64,000 nucleotides of DNA from Hydrogenophaga pseudoflava NBRC 102511 (GTDB lineage: Bacteria; Pseudomonadota; Gammaproteobacteria; Burkholderiales; Burkholderiaceae_C), in NCBI RefSeq assembly GCF_001592285.1, contig NZ_BCWQ01000002.1:124001-188000 (forward strand). The letters run 5' to 3'. This document shows, one piece after another, positions 36,382 through 45,741 of this stretch. The notes beneath the pieces are model-generated. The model was not told the origin of the DNA. It searched no databases and saw nothing but the letters and a program-made list of their open reading frames with translations. Position 1 is the stretch's first letter, and the number at the start of each line of letters is the position of its first letter. The position numbers and the translations under genes are program-made.

Positions 36382-38280
36382 TCAGCGCTCCAGATGCGCC
36401 AGCATCGCATCAATCTCGCCACCGATGCCCGCCAGCCCGGTGTACTCCGCTGGCGGACTCGACACCTTGTTTCGGTCGGCGTCCGTCTGTCGTGCCAGCG
36501 ACTCCTGGACGCTGGGCACGGTCTCTGGCAGCTCAATCGGTGCCACCGCGGGCGGTGGCGCTGACCGTGTCGGAGGCGTCACCACCGGCGGGTCGGTCGC
36601 CAGGGTCAGCAGGGGTACGTCGACCTTGGGCAGCAGCCGCTCCTTGAACGCCGTCTCCTTGAAGTAGCGGATCTTGTCCGACATCACCGGATGCGCCATG
36701 CCCTCCACCAGCAGGATCTGCTTGTCGTCACCCATGGCCTTGAGCTCCTGCGGCAGCATCAGCGCCCGGCGCTCCTCGCTTTCGCTGCGGGTGTAGCTGC
36801 TCTCGCGCGAGCGGCTGCGGCTCACGCTGTCCTTGCGCATGCCGGTGTAACCCAGCATCTCGCTGTATTCGTTGGCATCCTGCTGCTCGCGCGGCGCGAA
36901 GATGATGCGCAGCGCGTGGTTGGTCATGATGGTGCGCGCGTTCTCCTTGCCGTAGGTCGACTCCAGCTGCGCCATGCTCTGGATGATGGGCATCAGGCGC
37001 AGGTTGTAACCCGCCATGAAGCTCACCGCGCTGGCGATGATGTCGACGCGGCCGATGCTGGTGAACTCGTCCATCAGCAGCAGGCACTGGTGCTTGAGCT
37101 CGGGATTGGCCTGCGGCAGCTCTCGCGTGTTCTGGTTGATCAGCTGGCTGAAGAACAGGTTGAGGATCAGGCGGCTCTCGGCCAGCTTGTTGGGCTGGAT
37201 AGCGACGTAGATGCTCATCTTCTTCTTGCGCACGTCGCGCAGGTCGAAGTCGTTGCCGCTGGTGGCGGCGTCCACCACCGGGTTCAGCCAGGGGTTCAGC
37301 GGCTCCTTGAAGGTGCCCATGATGCTGGCGAAGGTCTCGTTGGCCTGCCCCAGTAGTGTGGCGAAGGCGGTGCGCGCACTGGGGCTCAGGTGCGGCCAGG
37401 CCGCCAGCTCCGCCAGGTAGGCCTTGAACTCCTGGCCGGGGCGCCCCGACGCCAGGCGGTAGAGCCCGCCCATGGTCGGTTCCTGGAAAGGCACCCCGTA
37501 CTGCTCGGCCAGGTAGGCCGCCTGTTCGTAGGCATACAGCGCGAACGCGACGAAGGCGTTCTGCGCCTGGTTGGCCCAGAACGGGTCCTTGTGCAGGTCC
37601 GACACCGGGTACAGCATGGCCGCGATGCTCTGCACGTCGCTGATGCGGAACGCCGGATCGCGCGAGACGTAGGACAGCGGGTTCCAGCGGTGCGTGCGCC
37701 GGTCCTCGGCGAACGGGTTGAACAGGTAGACGGACTGCCCGTAGCGAGCCCGAAAGCCGCTGGTGAGCTCGAAGTTCTCCTGCTTGATGTCCAGCACCAC
37801 CACCGAGCCCTGGTAGCTCAGCAGGTTGGGAATGACGATGCCCACCCCCTTGCCCGAGCGCGTGGGCGCGGCCAGCAAGGCGAACTGCTGCCCATTGAAG
37901 TAGACGAACTGCCCGTCTTTCTTGCCCACCACCAGCGCCGTGTCCTCGGCCCGCAGCATCTTGCGCGACCGCAGGTCGGCCATGGTGGCGAAGCGGGCCT
38001 CGCCGTAGAGGCTCGGCTTCCGGCGCAACAACACGGCGAGCGCCAGCGCTGCCAGCGCCAGCAAGGGCACACCAAATCCCACCAGGCCACTGCTCTTGAT
38101 GACCGGGCCATGCTTGGGCGCATCGGCGTAGGCGGCCAGGTAGCGCCAGTAGTCGAACGCGCCGATGCGCTCCAGCGGCAGGCCCAGGCGCCAGGCCATC
38201 AGCCACCCGCTGAAATAGGTTCCCGCCACCAGTGCCAACACCAGCAGCACCAGCACGCCCCAGCCTAGGAAACGCCTCAT
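36382..38280 (-). CDS. virD4: Type IV coupling protein VirD4
   Basis: ATPase of 632 residues that recruits substrates to the T4SS channel. Two N-terminal transmembrane segments (about 5-30 and 70-95) precede the soluble ATPase. Walker A is A-P-T-R-S-G-K-G (P139-G145), then V-V-L-D-I-K and Walker [12 protein letters not shown] near 385. The proline-rich C-terminal tail of about 100 residues is probably disordered. I chose ATG 38280, which overlaps the stop of the upstream lipoprotein (ATGA). It is the last gene of the T4SS cluster and ends 41 bases before glmM. A coupling protein without a relaxase fits protein-substrate export. Confidence 0.94.
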   Translation of the reverse strand: MRRFLGWGVLVLLVLALVAGTYFSGWLMAWRLGLPLERIGAFDYWRYLAAYADAPKHGPVIKSSGLVGFGVPLLALAALALAVLLRRKPSLYGEARFATMADLRSRKMLRAEDTALVVGKKDGQFVYFNGQQFALLAAPTRSGKGVGIVIPNLLSYQGSVVVLDIKQENFELTSGFRARYGQSVYLFNPFAEDRRTHRWNPLSYVSRDPAFRISDVQSIAAMLYPVSDLHKDPFWANQAQNAFVAFALYAYEQAAYLAEQYGVPFQEPTMGGLYRLASGRPGQEFKAYLAELAAWPHLSPSARTAFATLLGQANETFASIMGTFKEPLNPWLNPVVDAATSGNDFDLRDVRKKKMSIYVAIQPNKLAESRLILNLFFSQLINQNTRELPQANPELKHQCLLLMDEFTSIGRVDIIASAVSFMAGYNLRLMPIIQSMAQLESTYGKENARTIMTNHALRIIFAPREQQDANEYSEMLGYTGMRKDSVSRSRSRESSYTRSESEERRALMLPQELKAMGDDKQILLVEGMAHPVMSDKIRYFKETAFKERLLPKVDVPLLTLATDPPVVTPPTRSAPPPAVAPIELPETVPSVQESLARQTDADRNKVSSPPAEYTGLAGIGGEIDAMLAHLER

Positions 38281-39248
38281 TGCCGGACCTTGGCACCTTT
38301 GACTTCGCCCAGGCGCGCCATCTGGTCCTTGTAGCGCCTCAGCTGGTCGCGGGCCCACTCGTACCGGCACAGCTCGACCGAGGCGGGCAGCGCCTTGACG
38401 GGCACGGCCTGCTCGCGGGACTGCGTCGCGCAACGCGCATCGCGGTACTCGCGCCACCGGCTGTGGTCCAGGTCCTGGTGGCGCGCATAGGACTGCGCAT
38501 AGCTCTTGCCGTGCTCGGCCTGCAGCGACTGCATACGGCCCGCCCGGTAGTCGCGCACGAGGGTCAGCAGGGCCTTGTCCTGCTCGATGCGCGCGCGGCG
38601 GCAGGCCACCAGCTCGGGCGCCCCGCTGTCGCACACCGCGTCCACCCGGTCGGGCGCTGCCCCGCGCCGCGCCGCCGCCGGTGTGCCGCGCACCCAGCGC
38701 CCGCTGGCAGCCACATAGCAGTGGCTCTCCACCTTCGGGCTCCCCGAGGCGCCGGCCACCTTCAACGACACGCAGTTCGGTGCCGAAGGCTGGATCTCTC
38801 CCGCGTTGGACACCAGATCAATCTGCGCATAACGCCCGGTTTTCGGATCGAACTGGTAGAGGCTGTCCACCGGCAGCTTGCCGTCCATGGCGTACAGGCG
38901 CGTGACCTTGAAGTCCAGCAGCCCGTCGCCATTGAAGTCCCTGAACTGCAGCCATCCGCTGGCGTCCAGCCGCTCGCGCGGCATCTCGAAGGCGTGCGGA
39001 AGCGCCTGCAGTTCCTTGCCATCCTGCGTCACCACGATGTAGCCCGACCCCACCTCGCCCTCGGCGGCATCGGCCTTGTCGTCGAACTCGAAGCTGAACG
39101 CAAGCTCCGGCGCCTCGTGCCCGACCTTCTGGGTCATGGTGTCGAGACCCTGGGCCTGTGGGCGCAGGAAATCCAGGGACAACGGGGCACACGCCACCAG
39201 GGACAGCAGCAGCGCAAGGCTGCTGGCGCTTCTCAAAACCTTCTTCAT
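38277..39248 (-). CDS. Lipoprotein with LprI/DUF1311-like C-terminal region
   Basis: Protein of 323 residues with a lipoprotein signal (L-L-S-L-V-A-C, Cys20). The N-terminal half contains F-R-D-F-N-G-D-G-L-L-D-F-K, an FG-GAP-like or calcium-loop-like stretch. The C-terminal part (about 205-315) resembles the DUF1311/LprI pattern: paired Cys, a charged helix, W-R-E-Y-R-D-A-R-C and E-L-C-R-Y-E-W-A-R-D. LprI proteins inhibit lysozyme. A periplasm-facing lysozyme inhibitor next to virD4 would fit an immunity protein against a T4SS-delivered peptidoglycan hydrolase, but that is inference. gtgagg precedes the ATG, and its stop overlaps virD4. Confidence 0.7.
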   Translation of the reverse strand: MKKVLRSASSLALLLSLVACAPLSLDFLRPQAQGLDTMTQKVGHEAPELAFSFEFDDKADAAEGEVGSGYIVVTQDGKELQALPHAFEMPRERLDASGWLQFRDFNGDGLLDFKVTRLYAMDGKLPVDSLYQFDPKTGRYAQIDLVSNAGEIQPSAPNCVSLKVAGASGSPKVESHCYVAASGRWVRGTPAAARRGAAPDRVDAVCDSGAPELVACRRARIEQDKALLTLVRDYRAGRMQSLQAEHGKSYAQSYARHQDLDHSRWREYRDARCATQSREQAVPVKALPASVELCRYEWARDQLRRYKDQMARLGEVKGAKVRQ

Positions 39249-39275
39249 GTCCTCACTCCCTTGTTTTCACAGACC

Positions 39276-39728
39276 TCAGTAGCCGCAGCGCGCAAACACC
39301 GCTGTGTCCACGGGTTCATCCAGTGCGTCGGCGCCCCGGCGGCGGGACCAGAGCAGCTCGTCCTGTCGCAGCTCGAAGACATAGGTCTCCAGCGTTTTGG
39401 GCTTGTCGTAGGGCGGCACATCGACCAGGGCCTGCATGCGCCAGGTGTTGACGCGGCGAGGCTGTACATCGGTCACGAAGTACATGGTGGTCTGGGTGTT
39501 CTCCGCCCACTGCTGCAGTTGGCGTTCGTCGATCACCAGCGCCCCCGGATCGGGCTCCACCGGTTTGCGCCCGAGGTAGGCGGCGCACTTGGCGACCCCC
39601 TCCTCGTTCTTCAGGAACCACAGCCCCCGCATGTCGACCGGGGTGATGCCCGGTGTCGGCGTGGCGGCCTGCGCCGCCATGGCACAAAGCGCGACAAAGG
39701 CCGCCGCCACAACCTGACGATGTTTCAT
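39276..39728 (-). CDS. Secreted hypothetical protein of the T4SS cluster
   Basis: Protein of 150 residues with a signal peptide (M-K-H-R-Q-V-V, A-A-Q-A-A). The mature part has two Cys (one in V-A-K-C-A-A-Y-L-G, one at the C-terminal A-R-C-G-Y), likely forming one disulfide, and W-F-L-K-N-E-E-G. I do not recognise a family. ggagga lies four bases before the ATG. It lies between virB11 and the LprI-like lipoprotein, 18 bases from virB11, so it is part of the same operon. Candidate roles are a T4SS accessory or an immunity protein. Confidence 0.7.
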   Translation of the reverse strand: MKHRQVVAAAFVALCAMAAQAATPTPGITPVDMRGLWFLKNEEGVAKCAAYLGRKPVEPDPGALVIDERQLQQWAENTQTTMYFVTDVQPRRVNTWRMQALVDVPPYDKPKTLETYVFELRQDELLWSRRRGADALDEPVDTAVFARCGY

Positions 39729-39745
39729 GTTGTCCTCCTTGAATG

Positions 39746-40795
39746 TCATGACTCCAGCGCGAGCTTGCGCTGGGGATCGAAGTCGATGCCAGTGATGTAG
39801 CGCTGGCCGGCATGGGCCTTGATGTGCACCACGATGTCGATGGTGAGCATCAGCAATCGCTTGATCTCGTCGAAGTCCAGGCCTGAGCCCTCAGGCGAGG
39901 CCTTGACCATCAGCGCCATCTGGTCCCAGGTCTGGCTCGTGCTGCCGGCATGGCAGCTGGTGATCGAACCCGGGTGGCCGGAGGCGCAGTTGCGGATGTA
40001 GTAGAACGATTCGTCGCCCCGGATTTCGGCCAGGATGATGCGGTCGGGCTTCATCCGCAGGCAGGCCTCCATGCAGCCCTTGGCCGTGACATTGGCCGTG
40101 CCCTGCCCGCCCCGCGAATAGATCAGGTGCACGCGGTTGGGCTGCTCGATGAACAGCTCCCGCGCGTCCTCGATCGTGATGAGCCGCTCGTCTTCCGGTA
40201 TGTGCGTCACCAGCGACTTCATGAAGGTCGTCTTGCCGCTGCCTGTGGCACCCGACACGACGATGTTCTTCTTGTAGAACACGGCCTTGCTGAAGAAGTC
40301 GTGGTAGTTGCGGGACCGCTTGAGCGCCAGCAGTTCTTCGTCCATCTCGCTGACGCTGTCGGTGCCCTCCAGAATCCGGGCAAAAAAGCCGTCCTCCTGG
40401 TACTGGTTGAGCGTCTTGGTGTAACGCGAGGGCAGGCGGATGGTGATCGAGACGTGATCCGCCGGCACCGCGGGCGGCAGCACGAACTGCGCGCGCTGCC
40501 CGGTGGGAAAGGTCAGCGACACCACCGGGTCCACCGCAGTGATGCGCTGCCCGGTCTTGCTCTCGTTGACCACCGTGGTGCAGAACTGGCGCGCACGGTC
40601 GAAGGTCAGCCCGGGCACATCGATGCGCTCCCAGCCCCTGACCGTCTCCAGAAACACCTCTCCTGGGCGGTTGATGCAGATCTCGGTGACGCGCGGATCG
40701 CCCAAGAACGGGGTGATGCCCAGGACGTGGTACTGGTACTCCAGAAACTCGGTGGAGATGTTCGCGATCTGTTCCGCGCCGCCACTCTCTGACAT
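39746..40795 (-). CDS. virB11: T4SS traffic ATPase VirB11
   Basis: Hexameric cytoplasmic ATPase of 349 residues. Walker A is G-A-T-G-S-G-K-T-T (G182-T189), the Asp box is E-D-A-R-E-L-F, Walker B is I-L-A-E-I-R-G-D-E near 260, and the His box C-H-A-G-S near 286. It switches VirB4/VirD4 between pilus assembly and substrate transport. I use ATG 40795; a GTG at 40810 is in frame upstream. Confidence 0.95.
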   Translation of the reverse strand: MSESGGAEQIANISTEFLEYQYHVLGITPFLGDPRVTEICINRPGEVFLETVRGWERIDVPGLTFDRARQFCTTVVNESKTGQRITAVDPVVSLTFPTGQRAQFVLPPAVPADHVSITIRLPSRYTKTLNQYQEDGFFARILEGTDSVSEMDEELLALKRSRNYHDFFSKAVFYKKNIVVSGATGSGKTTFMKSLVTHIPEDERLITIEDARELFIEQPNRVHLIYSRGGQGTANVTAKGCMEACLRMKPDRIILAEIRGDESFYYIRNCASGHPGSITSCHAGSTSQTWDQMALMVKASPEGSGLDFDEIKRLLMLTIDIVVHIKAHAGQRYITGIDFDPQRKLALES

Positions 40796-40813
40796 GTCAG
40801 ACACCACCACCGG

Positions 40814-41896
40814 TCAGCGCATCACGCTCGAGAAATCCACGTCCCGGGCGGTGAAGATGTTGATCACCGTGCCGTTCAGCACCGTCACCGTCGCCTTGCG
40901 GTTGGCTGAGCGGGCCAACATATCGGAGGCGGCCTTCTTGGCAGTGGCCGCAGTGGCCGACTCCCAGGGATCGATGGACACCACGCCCACACCGCCGGCC
41001 CCCGTCACCGTCGTGCTGCCGCGAATGTTGTGTTCGTTCGCGAACCTCTGAGCCCCGGCATCGATGCCATCGGCCAGCAGGCTGACCAGCATGGCTGCGC
41101 CAATGCGCTCACCCCAGTGACCGTCGTAGTGACCGGGCACCCCGGCCCCACCGAGCGCGTCCGTGCCGTTGCTGTCGATCCGCACATCCAGACCCGTGGT
41201 GGTGAGCACGCGGGTCCAGACGATGCCGATCCGGTCGTAGTTCTCGTCGGCGTACTTGTACTCGCCTGTGACCTTCGACCCCTTGTCGATCAGCAACCGG
41301 CGCCCGTTGACCGAGTAGATGGGCTCGGTGACGATGCACGAGGTCATGCCAGGCAGGGTCGACACGATCTTGGTTTCCAGCGAGCAGCGGATGTACGTTC
41401 CACGGGTCAGCGTGAAGTCGGCATTGGCCAGGGCCTCGACCGCACCGCGCTTGACCGACGAGTACTCGTCCTCGAACAACTGGTTCTTCTTGCCCTTGTC
41501 CTGGGTCGCGACCAGGTTGTTCTCGCTCGCCATGCGGCGCTGCATCAGATCGTCCTTGGGCGCCTGGGCCTCGGCCAGCTGGGGCATCTCCGTAGGCAGT
41601 GACGGCACATCCGCCTTGGCCACCACTTCGGCAGGCGGCGGCGGTGGCAGCAGGTTGAGCTTCGGCTTGTTCGGCACGGTGACCTCTTCATAGGTCACCT
41701 GCTTCTTCTTGTCGTCGTCGGCCGAGAACGCATTGCTCGCAACCCACAGGGTCATGCCAATGGTGGCCAGCGACACCAGAACGATGTACGCCACCGCCGT
41801 CTTGTTCACGCCGCGCGACAGGCCCGCCGACAGCTTGGGCATGTTGTCGGACAGCACCGGGCCCTGTCCGCCGCCTTGGGGAAATTGCATGCTCAT
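40814..41896 (-). CDS. virB10: T4SS core complex protein VirB10
   Basis: Protein of 360 residues that spans both membranes: a short cytoplasmic N-terminus, one transmembrane helix (about 34-55), a proline-rich stretch (L-L-P-P-P-P-P) and a C-terminal beta-barrel domain (about 150-355) with R-G-T-Y-I-R-C-S-L-E-T and L-I-D-K-G-S-K-V-T-G-E-Y. It forms the outer-membrane pore with VirB7 and VirB9. Its start overlaps the virB9 stop by four bases. Confidence 0.95.
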   Translation of the reverse strand: MSMQFPQGGGQGPVLSDNMPKLSAGLSRGVNKTAVAYIVLVSLATIGMTLWVASNAFSADDDKKKQVTYEEVTVPNKPKLNLLPPPPPAEVVAKADVPSLPTEMPQLAEAQAPKDDLMQRRMASENNLVATQDKGKKNQLFEDEYSSVKRGAVEALANADFTLTRGTYIRCSLETKIVSTLPGMTSCIVTEPIYSVNGRRLLIDKGSKVTGEYKYADENYDRIGIVWTRVLTTTGLDVRIDSNGTDALGGAGVPGHYDGHWGERIGAAMLVSLLADGIDAGAQRFANEHNIRGSTTVTGAGGVGVVSIDPWESATAATAKKAASDMLARSANRKATVTVLNGTVINIFTARDVDFSSVMR

Positions 41897-42645
41897 TGGT
41901 TCCTCCTGAGTCCCACCACGTCATTGCCCAGCCGCATCACCAGAAACGGATAGACGCCCAGCACCACCATCACGTTCTTCTCGCTCTTGGTGTTCACCAG
42001 AAATTCCTCGCCATTGCGTTCATTGCGCCCGAACACGGCGGGGAAGTTCGCCATCGGCGGCAGGTGGATGTAGGTGAACTGACCGTTGTCGTAGACCCGG
42101 GTGGGCACGATGGTCGACACGTCGCTGACCGCCGAGTAGTCGTAGTTCAGGTGGTAGTTGCTCTGCGAGTTCAGCGCAGCCGCCGACGGCGACAGCACCG
42201 CATTGGCGGCGGCGAGCGGGCTGGCCTTGTCCGGCTCCTCGTTGCCGTAGACAAAGCGAATCTTGTAGAACACGCCCGCGTTCTTGGCCTCTTCCAGTGT
42301 CTTCCACTTGGTGGCCGACACGCGCAAGTCCAGCAGGTACGAACGCATGTTGGTGCGGATGTACATGTTGGTGTCCACATCCACGTTCTTCGGCCGGATG
42401 TAGAAGATGTTGTCGCGCCGCACCAGCTCCCAGCCATCGCTGAACCCGGTGCCGAAGTCCTTCACCTGCTCCTGGGCGCTGATCTCGATCTGGGTGGCGA
42501 TGCCCAGCCCAGTGTTCACGCGCACCACCTGGTCGCGCTGATACGGCACTTCGCGCACCTCCTGTGCGCCGGCGCTGCCCGCCCAGAGGCTGGCCGTGAG
42601 CGCCAGAACCGCCATGGCGCTGAAGTTTCGCAATCGATGGGTCAT
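41893..42645 (-). CDS. virB9: T4SS core complex protein VirB9
   Basis: Periplasmic/outer-membrane protein of 250 residues with signal peptide (cleavage after A-G-A). The N-terminal domain has E-V-P-Y-Q-R-D-Q-V-V-R-V, and the C-terminal VirB7-binding domain contains N-Y-D-Y-S and P-x-R-V-Y-D-N-G-Q-F-T-Y-I near 195. It forms the outer ring with VirB7 and VirB10. Spacing to virB8 is about 80 bases, the largest gap in this half of the operon. Confidence 0.94.
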   Translation of the reverse strand: MTHRLRNFSAMAVLALTASLWAGSAGAQEVREVPYQRDQVVRVNTGLGIATQIEISAQEQVKDFGTGFSDGWELVRRDNIFYIRPKNVDVDTNMYIRTNMRSYLLDLRVSATKWKTLEEAKNAGVFYKIRFVYGNEEPDKASPLAAANAVLSPSAAALNSQSNYHLNYDYSAVSDVSTIVPTRVYDNGQFTYIHLPPMANFPAVFGRNERNGEEFLVNTKSEKNVMVVLGVYPFLVMRLGNDVVGLRRNQ

Positions 42646-42725
42646 GCTTGTCTACTCCCTGTCATTTCAAACTCGATGGGGGCGCAACCACCGGGTGGCG
42701 CCCATGTGTGCGCTGGCTCAGGCCA

Positions 42726-43640
42726 CTACTGGCCCGGGGCTGGTGTCGCAGGAGCGCCGGGCAGTGCGGGCAGCGAAGGCTGGGCGGGCAGGGCACTTGC
42801 CGGCACCACCGCAGACGGCGCATCCTGCGCGTCGGCGCCGCGGTGCATCACACCCTCGTCCTCTGTCAGCAGCGGGATGCCCTTGTCCGGCTGACCCGCC
42901 TTGAACATCGGCGCGTTGAACTCGTCATCCACCCGGAACGAGGTCACCTGGAACCCCAGCGGATTGCGCAACCGCAGGTGGTCGCTCATCTTGAGGTTGG
43001 TCTTGTATTCATAGCTCATCGTGGCCACGTGGCTGCTGAGGTACTCGCTGCGCCCATTGGTCTTGTCGAACTTCCACTTCTCGAAGCGCACCGTGGCCCC
43101 GGTCGGCCGGGCACCGCGCTCCTCGTCCAGCCCGTTGAACACGATGCTGTTGACCTTCACCCGGATCGCGGCGTTGCGGCCCCACTTCTTCTCGGGGCTG
43201 TTGGCCGTGCCGTCGAACTGCTGCACGAAAAGGCCCTTGACCTGGTCGTTGGACATCGACGCGACGTACTCCCAGTCGTGCTCGTTGATGGTGTCGTAGT
43301 CGTAGCCCTCGCGTGCCTGCACGAAGCGGGCGACATGGCTGCGGTTGAGCGCCTCGCTGGCGTAGATGCCCGTGGCGGCGATGTTGTCGCGCAGCGGTGA
43401 CACGGTGCTGGTGCTGCGCTTGAGGTCGACCGTCACCAGGTACGGCACCTTTTCCTTGAGCGGCAGCATGTAGGCAATCGCCCCACCCAGCATCAAGGTC
43501 AGCACCATGGACGCACCCGCGACGATCCAGGCCCTGCGCTCGCTGCGCTTGACCATCGAGATCACGTTGGACTCGAAGTCCATCGACTTCTTGAGGATTT
43601 CCTGCGAGGCCTCGGACACCTCGCGCTTGAACAAAGCCAT
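42726..43640 (-). CDS. virB8: T4SS inner-membrane protein VirB8
   Basis: Bitopic protein of 304 residues: cytoplasmic N-terminus (1-36), one transmembrane helix (about 38-60) and a periplasmic NTF2-like domain (about 75-245) with D-Y-D-T-I-N-E-H-D-W and N-P-L-G-F-Q-V. A proline/alanine-rich tail of about 45 residues follows, longer than in the Agrobacterium protein. It helps to nucleate the inner-membrane complex with VirB6. virB7 ends seven bases upstream. Confidence 0.93.
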   Translation of the reverse strand: MALFKREVSEASQEILKKSMDFESNVISMVKRSERRAWIVAGASMVLTLMLGGAIAYMLPLKEKVPYLVTVDLKRSTSTVSPLRDNIAATGIYASEALNRSHVARFVQAREGYDYDTINEHDWEYVASMSNDQVKGLFVQQFDGTANSPEKKWGRNAAIRVKVNSIVFNGLDEERGARPTGATVRFEKWKFDKTNGRSEYLSSHVATMSYEYKTNLKMSDHLRLRNPLGFQVTSFRVDDEFNAPMFKAGQPDKGIPLLTEDEGVMHRGADAQDAPSAVVPASALPAQPSLPALPGAPATPAPGQ

Positions 43641-43647
43641 ACCGTCC

Positions 43648-44043
43648 TCAGGGCATCTTGGTGACCAGCATCGACCGGCTGGCCGACACCTGGATGCGCA
43701 GCTTCTGCGCCGCGTAGTTGCGCCTCACCGCGTTGAGGGCGCGCTGCAGGTTGTTGTCCTTGACCGACTCCAGGCCCGACACCAGGGTCAGGTCGCTGGG
43801 GTACTGCCAGTCCAGCGCACCCCCGTTCTCCTTGGCCCAGCGCTCCAGCATGTGGCGCAGCGTGGCATCGGTCGGCAGCATCTGGAACCGCGGCAGCTCG
43901 TTTTCTTCCTTGAGCGGAATCTCCTGCGGCTTGGCGGCCAGCGTGTTCACCGGCTTCCAGCTGTCGGAAATGTCGATGGGCTTGGGCGCTGCGCAGGCTT
44001 GCAGCAAGCCTGCCAGCAACAAGGCCCCCAGTACACGTGTCAT
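43648..44043 (-). CDS. virB7: VirB7-like lipoprotein with N0/TcpQ-like domain
   Basis: Lipoprotein of 131 residues; signal L-L-Q-A-C with modified Cys17. Canonical VirB7 is only about 55 residues. Here a C-terminal domain of about 80 residues follows (T-L-R-H-M-L-E-R-W-A-x-E, L-D-W-Q-Y-P-S-D-L-T-L), which resembles the N0/TcpQ-like domain described for VirB7 of Xanthomonas T4SS. Four in-frame ATGs exist (44088, 44073, 44058, 44043). I use the last because aaggga precedes it and it starts a compact lipoprotein signal. The domain would project from the outer ring into the periplasm around the core complex. Confidence 0.85.
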   Translation of the reverse strand: MTRVLGALLLAGLLQACAAPKPIDISDSWKPVNTLAAKPQEIPLKEENELPRFQMLPTDATLRHMLERWAKENGGALDWQYPSDLTLVSGLESVKDNNLQRALNAVRRNYAAQKLRIQVSASRSMLVTKMP

Positions 44044-44110
44044 CCGTCCCTTGGTCATGTTTGTATTGGTCATCTCGTAGTCACTCATTGGTCATTTCGA
44101 ATCGGCATCG

Positions 44111-45703
44111 TCAGCTCTGCTTTAGGGGCTTGTCTGCAGGCGCTCCGAATGGCACACGCGGCCTTGCCGGAGCTCCATTGCTTGTAGCAACAGGGCCTTG
44201 GTTGCCACGATGAACAGAGGTATCGCCTTCGCCCTGAGAAACCTTCAGCCGCCCCCCCTTGCCAGCGTCGCCGGCCAAGGCAGCCTCGGTGCCAGCGCCG
44301 ACGTACACCCCCCGTGTCGCGTCGTAGGTCAGGTCGGCCACCGGGGGCTGCACCGATGTGCTCTCAGCGCTTTCAACCTCAACCGGCCTGGAAGAGGAAG
44401 CGTTGCCTGGATCGCGGAACTCGTCGCTGCTCTGCTTCTGCCGAAGAAACGCCAACCCCTGAGATTCGGGTACCCGGCTGGCCACGCCCAAACTGCCAGG
44501 CGCGGGAGATGTGCCATAAGACAGGCGTTCGCCTGCGCCTGCCGACCCGAAAACGCCGGTGCGTTGAAGAGCCATCTGGGTATTGCGGGTGGCGGGGCTT
44601 TCAGTTGCGACACCAGCCCCTTCCCGAGAGGTCTCAAGGCGTGCGCCCGAGCCGCCGGACGAAGCACCAACACCAGCCGGCTGCTGCTGCCCGCCCATCG
44701 CGTTGGCCAGGCCCACCACGCCGCCGGCGGCCGCCCCACCGCCCATGGCCCCCATCATGGCGCCCGCTGCAAAAGAGGCCCCGGAGTTGAAGAACTGCAT
44801 GATCAGCGGCGGGATCATCACCAGCAACGCAGTCGACAGCGCCCCGAGCATGGCCATTCGCATCGCGCTCCCACCAACGTCCACCGACACCACACTGCCA
44901 AGGGCCGACGCATTGAGGAAGAAGCCGGCGAGCACGGTGGCGCCGTACATCATCATCATCTTCAGCAAGATGCCCGAGACCAGTGCCAACACCGCCAGCG
45001 AAAACATCGTTCCGAGCAGGAACTTCACCCAGCTCCAGAACATGGCCGCGGTCTGCTGGAACAGCAGGAAAAACAGGAACAAAGGCGCCAGCATGATGGC
45101 CAGCGTGATGGAGATCTCCGCCATGATCGCCATCACCGACACCAGCATGGCCGGTCCACTCTGGCCGACCAGACCGGCCATCTGGGTCAGAGACTTGCCC
45201 TCTGCGTTCGCCTGAGCGCCCCCTACAAAACCGTCAATCAGGGCATTGAACACCTGGGCCAGCGCCAGGTTGATGTCAATCGTGCGGTAGACGTCGGTCC
45301 CCTCGTCCACCACGACCGCCGTGACCAGTTCCTGAAAATCCAGCACGGTGTCGGCAATCACCGGTGAGTTCCGAGCCACCAGTGCGACCAGCGACAGGAT
45401 CAACACCATCTTCCCTGTCTTGTAGGCGAGCCCCAGAATGGGTTGGCGGTTGGCCCCGGAAATGATCATGAACCCCTGGTAAGCCACCCAGATGGTCACG
45501 AGCGTCGTGGACATATAGGCCAGCGCAGTAGCCAACTTGGCGGCCACCAACTCACGATAGGTACCGATCAACATGTCGTCGATCAAATACTCGCGAACGC
45601 TGCAGACGAACACGGCATCGTTGACCATGGCAACGTACCGGTTGTCCAAGCCAGTGAGGGCGGTCACCAGAAATGCGGGAAGCGCGGCGGTACTACAAGG
45701 CAT
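44111..45703 (-). CDS. virB6: T4SS inner-membrane protein VirB6
   Basis: Polytopic protein of 530 residues of the VirB6/TrbL family, with about six transmembrane segments between 60 and 330 and the conserved region containing F-Q-Q-T-A-A-M-F-W-S-W near 220. The C-terminal 190 residues are hydrophilic, Gly/Ser/Ala-rich and low in complexity, longer than in the Agrobacterium protein (295 residues). It likely forms part of the inner-membrane substrate path. I use ATG 45703; a TTG two codons upstream is in frame. Confidence 0.92.
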   Translation of the reverse strand: MPCSTAALPAFLVTALTGLDNRYVAMVNDAVFVCSVREYLIDDMLIGTYRELVAAKLATALAYMSTTLVTIWVAYQGFMIISGANRQPILGLAYKTGKMVLILSLVALVARNSPVIADTVLDFQELVTAVVVDEGTDVYRTIDINLALAQVFNALIDGFVGGAQANAEGKSLTQMAGLVGQSGPAMLVSVMAIMAEISITLAIMLAPLFLFFLLFQQTAAMFWSWVKFLLGTMFSLAVLALVSGILLKMMMMYGATVLAGFFLNASALGSVVSVDVGGSAMRMAMLGALSTALLVMIPPLIMQFFNSGASFAAGAMMGAMGGGAAAGGVVGLANAMGGQQQPAGVGASSGGSGARLETSREGAGVATESPATRNTQMALQRTGVFGSAGAGERLSYGTSPAPGSLGVASRVPESQGLAFLRQKQSSDEFRDPGNASSSRPVEVESAESTSVQPPVADLTYDATRGVYVGAGTEAALAGDAGKGGRLKVSQGEGDTSVHRGNQGPVATSNGAPARPRVPFGAPADKPLKQS

Positions 45704-45741
45704 GTGCAAACTCTGGAAGTGATTTCAATCAAAGCACCTCG

